Positions 12,331-23,640 of a DNA stretch of 64,000 nt are shown here, piece after piece; position 1 is the stretch's first letter; every line of letters starts with the position of its first letter. Origin of the DNA: Coriolopsis trogii. Lineage: Eukaryota > Basidiomycota > Agaricomycetes > Polyporales > Polyporaceae. The notes beneath the pieces are model-generated. The model was not told the origin of the DNA, did no database searches, and saw only the letters and a program-made list of their open reading frames with translations. The DNA lies in NCBI GenBank assembly GCA_020543525.1, contig JAHYIO010000008.1, positions 62,001 to 126,000 of the forward strand, in the 5' to 3' direction. Position numbers and translations under genes: made by a program.

Positions 12331-12608
12331 ATGAAGTTCACTGCCCTCAGACTCCCTCCGCGACCGATGGACGGCACGCAGGGGGTGCCGGCGTCGTGAT
12401 TGTGAGGTCGCAGCTCGTGGCCTCGCCATGGATGCGCTCAGCGCTGCAGCTCTCTTGGCGACGCGCCCAACCGGCGTTGGCGGGAGTCGGGCAGTGTGCT
12501 TGCGCTTGCAACAAGGCTTGGGAATTCTCGATCGAGTGCACTCACGGATGCGCCGCGAGTGTGATCACCCTGGAGTACTACGTATCGGCGAGGTCGCTCG
12601 GCGCATGA
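12331..12608 (+). pseudogene. Relic of a CFEM gene
   Basis: An ATGAAGTTC start in the same 5' context (TTCACGAC.CC) as the CFEM gene 1.2 kb upstream is followed, out of frame, by a stretch encoding CACACNKAW, then IEC and THGC. This matches the CxC...C...C core of the CFEM domain. The signal peptide, the first cysteines and the Ser-rich tail are not recoverable, and the frame is interrupted. It looks like a tandem duplicate that decayed. Confidence is limited because the match is short. Confidence 0.5.
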
Positions 12609-12949
12609 GTGGTCGCGATAGACCCGTGCGTTGAGTAGCGCATAAAGAGGGACTTGAAGGGAGCAGCCTGAGGTCAAGCCCAAGGGAAGCGCGTCTATCT
12701 AATCTTATCTCACCTCGCCAGGGACGAAACCAACAAGAGTTGAAACTTGAGAGCCGTTTGCATAATATATAACGGACAGCCACCTCACACCTCGGCCTGG
12801 CGAACGATGCGTGATGGGTGAGATGGCCTGCTTGCTCAAACGTGTCCACCTGATCTCACCATGAGACCTCCGTATGCACCACACGCAGTCCGAGGCACTA
12901 GTACTATGCAGAAGTTGGAATTCGCCCCGGAGAGTCTACTCGACGTCAC

Positions 12950-14628
12950 GGTCTTTTCAGGCTACCGTCCCCGGGCCCGGGCCTCTCCCGGCGCACGAGT
13001 TGGATCCGTCTCGCGTTCCTGCACCGAGAACGCCGTGTCAAGAGCGTACGGATCGACTCGTGTCCTGTCTGGTTGCTAGTGACTTGCGCCGACGTCAAGC
13101 GCGAAGACTTGACGTTCGTCCTCCAGTCCACGCCCTCCTATCATCCCCACGAAGCATTCTCGTCGCGTTCTACCATGGCCCCGACGAGGGCGCGTCGTCG
13201 CTGTTACGGAGCTGCCTTCTCGCGGGCAACCACTGCCATCTCGACTTTGCGATCCCGGCCCTCTCGACGAGCCGTCCGCCGTCCACCGTCCAGCTACACG
13301 ATGTGCTGCAGTCCTGCGGCTCGCTGCAGACTCTCAGACTCGGATGGCCGGAGGAAGACCTTGCCACCGAGCAGCTGATGACGAGGCCGGTTTTGCCAGT
13401 GCGTCCGCCCGGTCCGCTCAGTCTACAGCTCTTTTACGGAGGCGAGGCGGCGTTTGACGACTACTTTCGTTTGCTCCTGGGCGCTGCCCAACTTGACCCA
13501 CCTCACCCTCATACTCGTCGAGCCGGGGCGGCAGGGTACCGTCCTGGAGAGGTTTGGAAAATGCCTGACGTACCTTCAAGTCTATCCCATCGCACTCATG
13601 ATCAAACGTCCGCATTCACATTTCATGATCACATATCCGGTTCGTGGGTTCAACAGATCGGTATCCCTGGGGGCTGTCAAAAGAGCAGAACCTACTCGCC
13701 TGCATTCGGCACCTCGTTGTGCCGTACTACCCGCGAACTGCCAATGGACCGAAGCCGATGAACGCACTCGGTCTACACTCGCCGATGCTCTCCCACCTTC
13801 AAGTTGACTCCCGGGAAGCAGTCGATTGCCCCAGCGATAGCGCAGAGGCGGGATACAAGAGACGAGTGAGCCAGAGGAACGATCGCTCGTATCTCTCCGA
13901 GGACAGCACAGTGCCAGTGCCCGGCAGGCTGTGCACGTGCACAGCAGTGCGTTCCCTGTTCATGTATCATTGTATGTACCCGTACGACTTTGCAATGGTG
14001 CGAGCGTCGGCGCGCTCCGTACTCTCTCAGTTCCGCCCATGTTGATGGGCCGTCCGTCTGCAGCCCTGGACTCGTCTCGGACGAGCCGACCGTGCTCAGG
14101 CTGCTGTTCCACCGCCTCCCGGCGCGCGCGTGGCTTGCACAGAAGGCGCACGCACTCATGCCACTGGCAGTAGAGTTGATGAACCCGTCGACTCAACACA
14201 CGCACCGGCAGTATGCAGTATCCGCTGGGAGAAGAAGGGGTCTCACAACTCGGAGTCGGTGAGTCCCGGCAGTCGCGTACTTTGGTTGCGATCTCCAGCG
14301 CGCGGATCTCGTCACTGCTGGACAACCTATGGTCGGATTCGGATGGGCGTCCGCCTCCGAGGCTCACGTTGAAAGCGACAGCGAGTCTAGTGAGTATGGA
14401 GGGTATCCCTCGGAGTCCTCTCGCTCGGATGGCGTGGAAGTGGAAACGGGAGATGAGGTTGAAGATGGGACAAAGGACGGACCCTATGTCGTGGACGCAG
14501 AGGCCGAAGAAGATGAGACGGACACCTCCGATTCCGAGTCCTCCTGCACCGATACCGACGACAAGCCCCTGGAGGAAGGTTTGATGAAATCGTGTCGACA
14601 TACTGCCGGTGGATTCCTTTGCGCGTAA
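12950..14628 (+). pseudogene. Broken F-box-like family member
   Basis: Fragments in several frames align in order with the two intact genes at 15161-17278 and 17513-19796. They include KSVRIDSCP and ADVKREDLTFVLQSTP (about 13030-13130), YHPHEAF, LTHLTLILVEPG (about 13500), YPWGLSKEQNLL (about 13660-13690), LHSPML, GPSVCSPGLVSDEP (about 14055-14095) and a final acidic Glu/Asp/Ser tail (14329-14628). Frame changes and stops separate these pieces, and the N-terminal F-box is missing or unrecognisable. It is the first unit of a three-copy tandem array that has died. Confidence 0.75.
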
Positions 14629-15002
14629 CCTCGTGTCGGGATCTGGTCAGACTTTCAGCTATATCCATAGAGAGGCAGATGAGTTGTGATTTGTGTAGTT
14701 ACGGCCATATGTTTCTCCTCCAAATACTACTTTGACAACAACTCTGAGACCAGTGCGAGGAGATACATGCAGCTGACTCCTGTGGTCATGGCACACAATG
14801 ACATTCGAGGAACCTGTCCCATCTTATCTTGTCTGGTAAGGCACGTGGCGCGTGGGAACTTGCCTGGTTCCCGACGGTTAAGTGCATCGCTCAAGTTCGT
14901 TCAGTTGTAGTTCTCTTCCTCACCGTCCACGACCTTTGACTGAGGGACAGTTTGTGTGTAACCTAGCCCTGGTATGTTTTGCTGAGGCCCATTGCGAATG
15001 CG

Positions 15003-15120
15003 AGTTCATTACGACTTACAATCATCCACGTCTTACAGGTGCTTGCGTGACAGCATCTTGAAAGTTCATTACGACTTACAATCATCCACGTCTTACAGGT
15101 GCTTGCGTGACAGCATCCTT
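15003..15120 (+). repeat. 60 bp perfect tandem duplication
   Basis: A unit starting agttcattacgacttacaat is present twice with an exact 60 bp period (15003-15062 and 15063-15120), differing only at the very end. It ends a few bases before the TATA-like TATATAT at 15126-15132 of the next F-box-like gene, so it may duplicate promoter elements. The near identity suggests a recent event. Confidence 0.85.
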
Positions 15121-15160
15121 GAACTTATATATTGCCATCGAGACTAGTACACTCATCACG

Positions 15161-17278
15161 ATGGACGGTGTACTCCAGCATACCTCAAGAGCACGCAATC
15201 ATTCCTGGGGAGGCGAACGGTTAGAAGAGTGCAATTCGGTATGTATCTTCCTGAAGTCACTTGTATCGTACTAGCTTTACCCCTCGCTAACCATTCCGCT
15301 GCCGCAGGCGAAAAGTGGAGGGGATGCACCAACCGTGTGTAACGCAGGATTATCGAAGAAAAACAACACTACGATGACGCCCTCCAAGGGAGCCGCTACT
15401 CTCCTTAGCCTCCCTATGGAGATCATATCCAGTATCTTCTGCGCCACCGTCCCTAACCAACATCAGTACGACCCTTCGGTCCGACAAGGAGCGCTGAACC
15501 CGTGGCTCAAGGAGCTTCGGATGAAGAAGACTCTACCACTCCTATGCAAGGCGACCTACTGGCCCGGTATCGACGTTCTGTACGGAGATATCACTCTGCG
15601 CAGAATGGGCCAGATTCCTGCGCTCGCGCGGACTCTCCGTCACGCCGAGGTCAGGAAGGACATTGCGATCCGCATCAAGAGCATACGCCTCGACACATGT
15701 ATCATTTCGCTGCCTTGCGCGGACGTCATACGCAAGGACTTGGCGTTCATCCTCGGGTCGACCCGCCTCCACACCTTCTCATACCATCCTCATGAAGCGT
15801 TCCCGTCGGGCGCGTCTTCGGCCCCGCCAGAGTATTGCGGCTACTTCAACCCAACGGAGTGGCTCCTCTCCGCATCCGGCGATCCTGGCAGCGGTACTCG
15901 GTCGGTGTTGACTCACTGCCTTCGTTCGGGTAACCTCCTCAATCTCGACCTGGCCATGAAGCTCGACGGGCCTCTTTTGATCAATCTAATCGACTTACTG
16001 CACTCTTCCCGTACCCTCAAAACACTCAAACTGGGATGGGTGCGGGAGCCCCGCCAGTCTTCGCTGAAGGTACTGTTGGCCAAGCCTGCCTTCTGTCTCC
16101 CAGAGCTTGCCAGCCTGCAGCTCTGCCGTGGGAGCGAGCCATGGTTCGACGAATACGTTTGCTCCTGGCAGTTGCCCACGTTGACGCATCTTACCATCAT
16201 CCTGGATCCCCTGGCACAACCGGGCTCTATTCTGGAGCGCTTTGGCTCTCATCTTACATACCTCCACCTGTATCCCATCGGACCCTTGTACATTATGTCT
16301 TCAAGGTGGTACGTCCCTTGTGGCCTTTCGGAAGGGAAGAATATTCTCCCTTGTATCCAACATCTCATCATGCCCTTCCCCCACGATGCAAACGGCGCCA
16401 TCAGTTCTCTCAACCTCCACTCGCCCACGCTGACTTACCTCGACCTCTGGGAAGACCTGGACGACCCCGAGCCAACCGTTTGGAACAAGCTCAACACGTC
16501 CTATCCCACTGTCTCGAGACTGTTGGAAACCACATCGCGCCCGAAGCGCATGAGGGACTACCGCGAGTTCGTGTCAGAGTCAAGCCGCGTCCCCATGTTG
16601 CGTACCGTGCGCGCGTTGGTCACGTACCATCCAGTCACGTACCTCTCAACTGCCAGGCGCACCCGCACATCGTACCGGAACATCGACTGGCCGTCCGTCT
16701 GCCACCCCGCCCTCGTCCAGGACGAGTCGTCGGTGCTCTACTATCGCTTCCCGGGCACGTTGGTCGCGCAGACATCGCGTGCGGTTCTGCCGCAGGAGGT
16801 GTGCGACCATGGCAGGGGTTCCTTGTCCGAGGACCAATGGCCCGAGGTGTACTACCGGTGCGGGTTTGTGGTCATTGACCCAGCCACCGGTACAGAACAC
16901 TTTTGCGGATTCTCTTCGTTGCACGACGAAGAGAAGGATGTCGGACCGGAGGACGGCACTAGCAATGGCGGCGGAGGAGAAGTCTCGCCAGAGCAAGGGA
17001 GTGAGATTATCGGCGAGCGAGAGGTGCGAGAGCCCCGGCGGAGCGACCACGAGAGTGGCAGTATGCCAGTCGATGCTACTGACCAGAAGGATCGCGATGG
17101 AGAAGAAGCTAGCGACTCGGAGGACGAGTCCGATGACGACGATTCGGAATACTGGGAGACTGACGTTGGGTCGGACGAAGACGACGAGGATGTTGAGAGC
17201 ATGGCCGCGATGGATCGAGACACGATCCTTCGTTCCTTCGCGCGTAGTACTGAAGCTAGGCTGTGGGACAAGTTGTAG
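15161..17278 (+). CDS. F-box-like protein 1
   Basis: Exons 15161-15238 and 15308-17278 give 682 residues. A shorter start at 15374 (MTPSKGAATLLSLP) is the main alternative, because TATATAT at 15126-15132 is only about 30 bp from the first ATG. LLSLPMEIISSIF is a typical F-box start. It is followed by a long region with irregular leucine-rich strands, the segment WPSVCHPALVQDESSVLY, and an acidic tail of about 100 residues rich in Asp, Glu and Ser. Known: F-box proteins select substrates for SCF ubiquitin ligases, and basidiomycetes carry very many. Inference: the middle region binds a target; the target is unknown. It is a tandem paralogue of the next gene, with strong identity around ALARTL, IRIKSIR and SYHPH. 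Confidence 0.7.
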
Positions 17279-17512
17279 ACATATACTTATATTGAGACTG
17301 GTTTAGTGTGACATACGTTGCTAGCCTAGTCGGGAAGAAATCTATCGCCAAAAGGGGTCGGAGGCGTTTTGCTTACAAAGGCTTACATCAACTGCTCGGC
17401 GACGGGCGTCTGCAAGTTGCGGCCTCCTGTTTCTGCACCATCTATCGACTCGATGTCGCACTTGGTCTTCCATCGGGTGAGACTCCCGTCGCCTCGTATG
17501 TCAATATTTAAT
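17279..17512. other. Short spacer between the F-box paralogues
   Basis: No gene seen. An open frame runs from 17369 into the first exon of the next gene; its early part reads as non-coding. The AT-rich stretch just before 17513 may be the core promoter. Confidence 0.4.
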
Positions 17513-19796
17513 ATGATACCAGGCAACAGTCAGGCTGATATTATGGGTTCTGTAGCAAGGTTTCGCGCAACTGTGCCTCAGGCTCCGCCACCGCCAGGAT
17601 CAAACATAGACTTTCATTTAGAATCTGTCACCAGGGGTATCAGCGAGCTCCGCGAGGAAATTGCCAAACTCAAAGCAGAGAAACTCGAACTCCAGACACA
17701 GATACAAAAACTTCTGCCGGTGCGTAGATTCAACCTCGCCGTTTGTCGACGGAGCTCATTATATTCTCAGGTAGAAGCTGAAGTCAAGGTCTTACGAGAA
17801 CATAATGAAGAGTTGAAGAGAGCGGTTGGCTATCTGGTCATCCAGTGTGGTGTGAGTATTAATGCCATAAGTTCATAAACACGATCATAACGAGCGAGGG
17901 CGACAGTGTCTACCTGAACCCCCTATGATTCGGGAGAGCGCGACATTTATGAGCTTGCCTCAAGAGCTCGTGCTCCGCGTCTTCCAGCTCAGCATTAGTC
18001 CCCATCATCAGCACGACCCTTCGGTCACGCATGGGTCTCTAAATCCGTGGTTAATAGAATTACGCACCAAGAAGGCGCTGCCGATGATCTGCAAGGCTAC
18101 CTACTGGCCCGGCACCGAGATCCTCTATTCTGACATCGTCCTGCGAAGGATGGGCCAGATTCCTGCACTCGCGCGAACGTTGCGCATGCCAACTGGCAAA
18201 GACATCGCGGTCCGCATCAAGAGCATACGGATCGACTCGTGTCCGCTCTGGCTACCTTACGCGGATGTCATGCGCGAAGACTTGGCTTATATACTGGAGT
18301 CGACTCCCCTCCACTCTTTCTCATATCATCCACACTCAGCTTTCCCTTCATGGCCATCTTCTCCGCCGCAGGGCTTCTTCTCCATCTCCGTACTGCAGGG
18401 CCAGAGTACCATACGCCCGCTACCGCAGCGCGAGGAGCTCTTCAACCCAACGGAATGGCTTGTAAACACATCTCCTGGGAGCGGCGCCTCGCTATTGAGT
18501 TACTTCGTTCATTCGGGTCATCTCCATACCCTCGATCTCGCAATGGATCTCGACGGGGCCCTTGCCATCCACCTGCACGACGCGCTGCAACCCATCCGCA
18601 CTCTCAAGACCCTCAAACTCGGCCGTGTGGAGAAGTTCGAACCATCAGAGACCCTGGCTTCCAAGCAAGCCTTGCGCCTCCCGAATCTCCAGGACCTCCA
18701 GTTCTTCTCCGGGACCCAGACAGGATTTGACGAATACATCTGCTCCTGGGAGTTGCCCGCGTTGACACATCTCACATTGCTTGTGGTCACAGCGGAGCTA
18801 TCGGTCGATATCATGGAGAGATTCGGGTCACGCTTGGTGTTTCTCCATCTCTACCCGGCAGGACCGCAATATCGTGAATTTTGGGACTTGTACCCTTGGG
18901 GTCTTTCAGAGGACGAGAATTTGCTACCGTGCATCCAGCATCTCATCGCCCCCTTCCCGGACGTAGACGAATACTCAAGCTGTAAACTGGAGCTGTATTC
19001 ACCGACGCTGACTTACCTCGACCTCTGGAAATACATACGAAATGACCTGGAGTCCCCCTACAGTGACTCTGAATTCTACACGAGGGGGCCACCGGAGGAC
19101 TTCCGCAAGCACATAGGAATCCACAGCAGCGTCCCGAACCTACGTACCGTGCGCGCCATTTTCTGTGACCCTGTCATGGGCTCGCGACTACGCAGCCCAG
19201 TCTGCAACGTCGACTGGCCGTCCGTCTGCCATCCGGACCTCATCCAGGACCCGTCGACAGTGCTCTATCATCGCTTCCCGGGCACGGTAGTCGCGCAGAC
19301 CGCCCTCGCGATCCTGCCGCAGCAACTCTTCGACCGATGCAGGCCGCTGGACTCGGAGCTCTGGCCAGAGGCTTACTACCGTTGTGGGTTCATGGTCCAC
19401 GACCCGGCCACTCGCGAGGTGCTCTTTGATCCTACGTCCGAGTGCGGAGAAGAGGAGCAAGATATGCCGGGGATCGACGTAGCCGACGACGTCTCGGACA
19501 AAGAGGACGACGATGGTGAAGAGCACGAGGCCGACGATGGTAAAAAGCACGAGGCCGACGACGGTAGAAAGCACGAGGCCGACGACGGTAGAAAGCACGA
19601 GGCCGGCGATGGTAAAGAGCACGAGGCCGACGAAGACAGATTCGATGAAGAGTCTGACATCGACTACGAGACGGACAGCGATGCATATGACGCACTCACG
19701 AACGACGACCCGGAGCTGGCAGGAACGTCGTTCGATAGAGATACCGTCCTCGACGCCTTCGCCCAAAGTACCGAAGCCAGACTCTGGGACTTCTAG
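17513..19796 (+). CDS. F-box-like protein 2 with N-terminal coiled coil
   Basis: Proposed exons are 17513-17719, 17771-17851 and 17907-19796 (725 residues, all junctions in phase 0). The first two exons encode a Pro-rich lead and a heptad-rich coiled coil (ISELREEIAKLKAEKLEL and EVKVLREHNEELKRAV). This joins in frame to the F-box at MSLPQELVLRVFQL. A coiled coil just before the F-box is common in basidiomycete F-box proteins, which supports joining them; otherwise the gene starts at 17925. The middle resembles protein 1 closely. The C-terminus is acidic and contains an eight-residue tandem repeat. Its stop codon faces that of the O-methyltransferase 112 bp away. Role: probable SCF substrate receptor (inference). 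Confidence 0.7.
19524..19635 (+). repeat. 24 bp coding tandem repeat (HEADDGRK)
   Basis: Almost five copies of a 24 bp unit encode HEADDGRK-type octapeptides in the acidic tail of F-box-like protein 2. The units differ at one to three positions. Protein 1 lacks them, so copy number probably varies between strains. Confidence 0.85.
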
Positions 19797-19908
19797 AGAA
19801 CTTCACAGTGTTCACATTGATTTCATTCATGTTCGTTTGACCAGTATTACGATACAGTGCTGTTATCTTCTCCGCAGAGGCAATGATAGACGGGGTCTTA
19901 ATACGCTT

Positions 19909-21998
19909 TCAGACGGGAACGGCTGTGGTGTACGCCCACAACGACCCAGGACTCCTCCTAATCTCGGTCACCTTCCATCCCGCGGAGAGCGCTAGCGCCG
20001 CCATCTCGTCCACCGTGCGCTCCTTCGCGTCAAACATGCCCATCATCTGGACGCACGAACCCAGATCAGCATGTATTGGCGGGCAGTGCAAGATACGTGG
20101 TCGACGGACCATGATGTCAATGAGATATCCGTGCACGTTTGCCTTCCCGAGATTCGGGAGCAGCGGGGAGTCCTTGGGCACGAACGGGAACGTCGACTTC
20201 GTAGGGCCGTCGGCCACGGCTTCCTCCGCCGACGTGCTCTCGTCGTGGCACGCGTACGGTAGGAGCATGTCTCCAATGACAAGCTTCGTGTGCTCGCCTG
20301 CGGACGCGCGCAGCTGGCTCAGAATCCTGATGTCGTCATCCGAGTCAGTCTAGCTATTCGATGAGGAGAGGAGGATGCGGGGCTGTGCGTACTTGCGCGC
20401 ATCGTCGTCCCGCCAGTCGTGCAGGATGAGACGGACCATGAATACAGCCGGGGACCTGATGGTACCGAGATCAGGGAGTGTGAGCGGGTTCCAAGACTTG
20501 AAGAAGTCGCGCGGACGGTACGACATGCGCCCGGACTCGAAGAGGTGCGAGTACTGGGGTCCCCAGGCCTAGCGAGACGACAATGAAGTCAGCGAGTGCA
20601 TCGATACCCCATGTGATGTAGAAGTGAGCGCGCACAGAGACGGCCGTGGACACGACTTGTGGTCGGTCCTCGACGACGACGCGCAAGTGTGGGTGCGCTT
20701 CCGCGACCCGGATCGACTGCGCTCCAATGCCACCGCCGACGTCGATGACGACGGACCCTTGCGGGAGGTCTCCCCAAGAGAAGCCTGTCAATGAGTCCAG
20801 TTAGTGGGTGGGAGCGATGTCGGCCAGCCCAAAGCAATCTCGCGCTCGCCTTGGAGGATGCCTTCCTTGGTCTCCCACTGCCGCGTCCCCGTCATGGCGT
20901 GCCCGAACCGGTACAACCGATCCGCGTTCTCCGGGAGCTCGAGCCACTCAAAGTAGCCTAGCTTCGTGTTGAACGCGAGGTTGAAGGGCGCGTCCCACTT
21001 CGTGACGTTTGAGCCCCCGGTTTGTTCTGGGCCTGCGTCGGCCTTGATCCCGCTTGCGTAGTTGACGTCAACGGAGCCATTCGGGGTGAGGTCGGGGAGG
21101 GCCCAGTCCGTCAAGCACGAGGAGAACTTGATCGCGTCGTCGCCTCTGCGAGAATCCGCATCAGTACAGAAGAGACGAAGGAGGGGAGCGATGCGCGTAC
21201 GTGAGAGCCACAAATGCAGCTACACCATCGCTATCGGTGTACTTCTTCTCAGGCCTTCCAAGGAGGTGAGTTTTCTCCGCGCCATGGGAAGACAGGCAGA
21301 ATAACGTACTGTTCCCTCAACTGCTTGACACTCTTGCCACTATCTACGTATGACGAAGTTCGATTGTTCGCAAAGACGTTCGGCCTGACCTCGCGGAGGT
21401 AGTGATGCGAAGCGAGCAATCGCAAGATGTGTCCTGCCATACACGTTCAGCAACCCACAGCCGGAAGGCCCGCGAGAAACGAAGGCATACCAAGCTTAGA
21501 CGAGGTAAGAGGGCTTTCGATGAGAGGCGTCTTCGTCTTCGGTCGCAACTCTAGTATGAGCTTGAGGAGATCGTCAACGTGCAAGCCGCTAGGACCGGCG
21601 TCGTGGAGGATCTCAACGATATTCGCGGTCTCCATGAAGCGTATGCATTCGGAGAACTGGCCCTGGATCGACATATTCAATTCAGTATGATAGATGAGCG
21701 AGCAAAGCTGAACACGTACCGCCTGGACATCCTCCATTAAGCCGAACCATGGCTTATTGACAGTCGTGCTGAGCTGTCCACAAGCGGCGACAATACGCTT
21801 AGACGCGGCAGCTACGTCGTAGTCAGCTCTCAAGTTCTCGGCGAGCTCTTCCTCTGGCGTGTGCTGGTCGGATTTGTAGTATGGCGCATCGAGAGAGGGA
21901 AAGTCGACCGGGGTAGGCTGCTCGCGGTAGACGCGTTCCATCTCGTCTATGGCGGAGCCGATGACGGCGTGTAAAGCGCGGAGAGTAGCGAACGTCAT
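19909..21998 (-). CDS. SAM-dependent O-methyltransferase 1
   Basis: Nine exons (21998-21720, 21662-21491, 21433-21310, 21254-21201, 21145-20850, 20784-20636, 20568-20393, 20326-20110, 20046-19909) give 534 residues. The N-terminal helical, winged-helix-type dimerisation region leads to the SAM-binding motif VVIDVGGGIGAQS in exon 6, then the acidic-loop region VVVEDRPQ, and the catalytic-base motif LILHDWRDDDA in exon 7. This is the order of the plant-COMT-like O-methyltransferase family. The reaction is methyl transfer from SAM to a hydroxyl of a small molecule, often a phenolic or polyketide; the substrate cannot be read from sequence. The intron after exon 5 begins with GC rather than GT. 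Four further copies occur in the window. It is the most divergent intact copy, with an exon 5 that is 26 residues longer. Confidence 0.9.
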
Positions 21999-22652
21999 GT
22001 TGGGCGAGCGACTGTGGGGGGTGCTGCGATGCGTGTTCTGACCTTTTATCAGCAGCCTGCCCTTCGTTAAGCGGCGGCTGGGACTAATTTGACGACAGAG
22101 GAGGATACGCGTATGTCATAGCACTGGGCATAGACCGCGGCCGATAACCGGCCAACTCCATCGGATTCCCTAGAAGGACGATGGACGTTAGAATGCGTAT
22201 GCACAAGAGCGGACACCCACAAAGTCAAGGTTCTTCCGGTCGCTTAACACGCACGAACCAAATCGCAGGTCCAGAGTTTCCAGAGCGGATGCTTGCTGGA
22301 ATCAAAACCTGCTTGATGTGTGAGCAGCGGTAATCTGATGATCGTGAGCGCAACTTCTGAGAAGCACCCACTTTCTCACCTGACCTTTCTGGCGGCCTCG
22401 GAGGGGAGACTATGAGCTGTGTGCGGGGACAACTGCAACAGCTGTTAATATCAGAGACTACTGCAGCATCAGATCATGACTCGTGAGCCTGAAGAGAATG
22501 GGGATGGTTTGATGTTAGCATGACAGATGAATATACAACGAGGATTAACCGTCCCATGGGTTGGAGTATATCTCGGAGACCGAGTCTTGCGATTACTGAT
22601 GCCGCGCGATGACCGACTGCAGATTCTTCACCAGAAACTAACACCAATGCAT
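21999..22652. other. Intergenic region between O-methyltransferase 1 and the F-box relic
   Basis: No gene could be supported. The 3' part holds the first copy of a degenerate repeat listed separately. The 5' part is the upstream region of O-methyltransferase 1. Confidence 0.4.
22288..22403. repeat. Diverged direct repeat, copy 1
   Basis: About 110 bp beginning ttgctggaatcaaaacctgc is repeated at 23105-23217 in the same orientation with many substitutions. On the minus strand the second copy looks like an intron of the decayed F-box-like gene (it starts GTCAGATGAG and ends ATTCCAG), so this copy is probably a duplicated piece of that gene. Confidence 0.6.
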
Positions 22653-23640
22653 CAGCGGGCGAGATGTGCTTGGATTGAGCTGTGGCGATGAGGGCAAATT
22701 GATTTCCACATGAGAACAACGAAGGAGTGAAGCTCCGCGACGAGACTGGCTATACAACCACCATTCGCCCTACCGCGCTCTGGCGTAGGTTGACGTATCA
22801 GATGGAAGTCCATAGTGCGCGCATCAGGAGGGGCACACATCGCGCAGTACTCGTTCCAAATGAAGATCAATTGCTGTAGCTCCGACACATCCAGCCACTT
22901 ACCACGAGACGCTTCAAGGCTTTGGGTCGCTCCCAGAGCTATGCGTGACTTCTTGGTCCGAGGGCGCAATTCCGGGTGATCGAACCTACTGGAATTGTTG
23001 GAAATGAACGAGCAGAGACACATAGAATGACTTGATATTCTGTCGGGGTGCACGACCAAGATATGAATATCGGGCCATGACACGAGGTGAGTATCCAAAG
23101 TTGACGCTGGCTGGAATCAACGCCTGCTTATAGTGTACATAGCAATAATCTGATGAATGTAAGCGCGACTTCTCAGAAGCACTGATAACTCATCTGACCT
23201 TCCTGGCGTCCTCGGAGTGCAAATTGCGATGATATGGCAGTGTGCTTTTCCTCTTGTCGCTCTTTTCTGTCCCACACCCTAACTGTCGCATGTAATGGTA
23301 TCGATTCGGACGTACCATTGTCTCCGAGGCTACAGAAGCATAGACCATTGCTTCACGCTGGCGGCCAAGTAGGACGAGGACAGAGAGGGAGCCGTCGCGA
23401 GTATATGCGCGCTCTTCTAATGAATAAATGTCGATAGCGAGCAGTTTCGAAGGGAATCTGGACGTGCGTGTAGAAGCGCACCAGCTGTGTAGAATGGTTG
23501 ACAATAATGCGAGATGTCGAGGGCTATCCGCCCCCGGATGGAGAAACACACCGCAGAGATTGAGACCCTGTAGATAAGCCAGGCTGACGAATTGCGGAGG
23601 TGTAGGCGGCGCCTCGATATTATTAGCTGCGCGAAGAACA
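22653..23640 (-). pseudogene. F-box/LRR-like relic related to the gene at 56534
   Basis: On the minus strand, near 23540-23470, the sequence reads NLCGVFLHPGADSPRH followed by LALLSTILHSW. This matches NQCGAFVNPGADTPRSF and FSATLRSW of the intact gene at 56534-58428. Further pieces (IDIYSLEERA near 23420, SELQQLIFIWNEYC near 22880-22840) are in the style of the same family. The N-terminal F-box is absent and the frames are broken, so it appears to be a partial, dead copy. Confidence 0.55.
23105..23217. repeat. Diverged direct repeat, copy 2
   Basis: Second copy of the repeat at 22288-22403. Both contain aatctgatga and a cttctgagaagcac-like core and end near cctcggag. Here it lies inside the F-box relic, at the place of a plausible intron. 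Confidence 0.6.
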
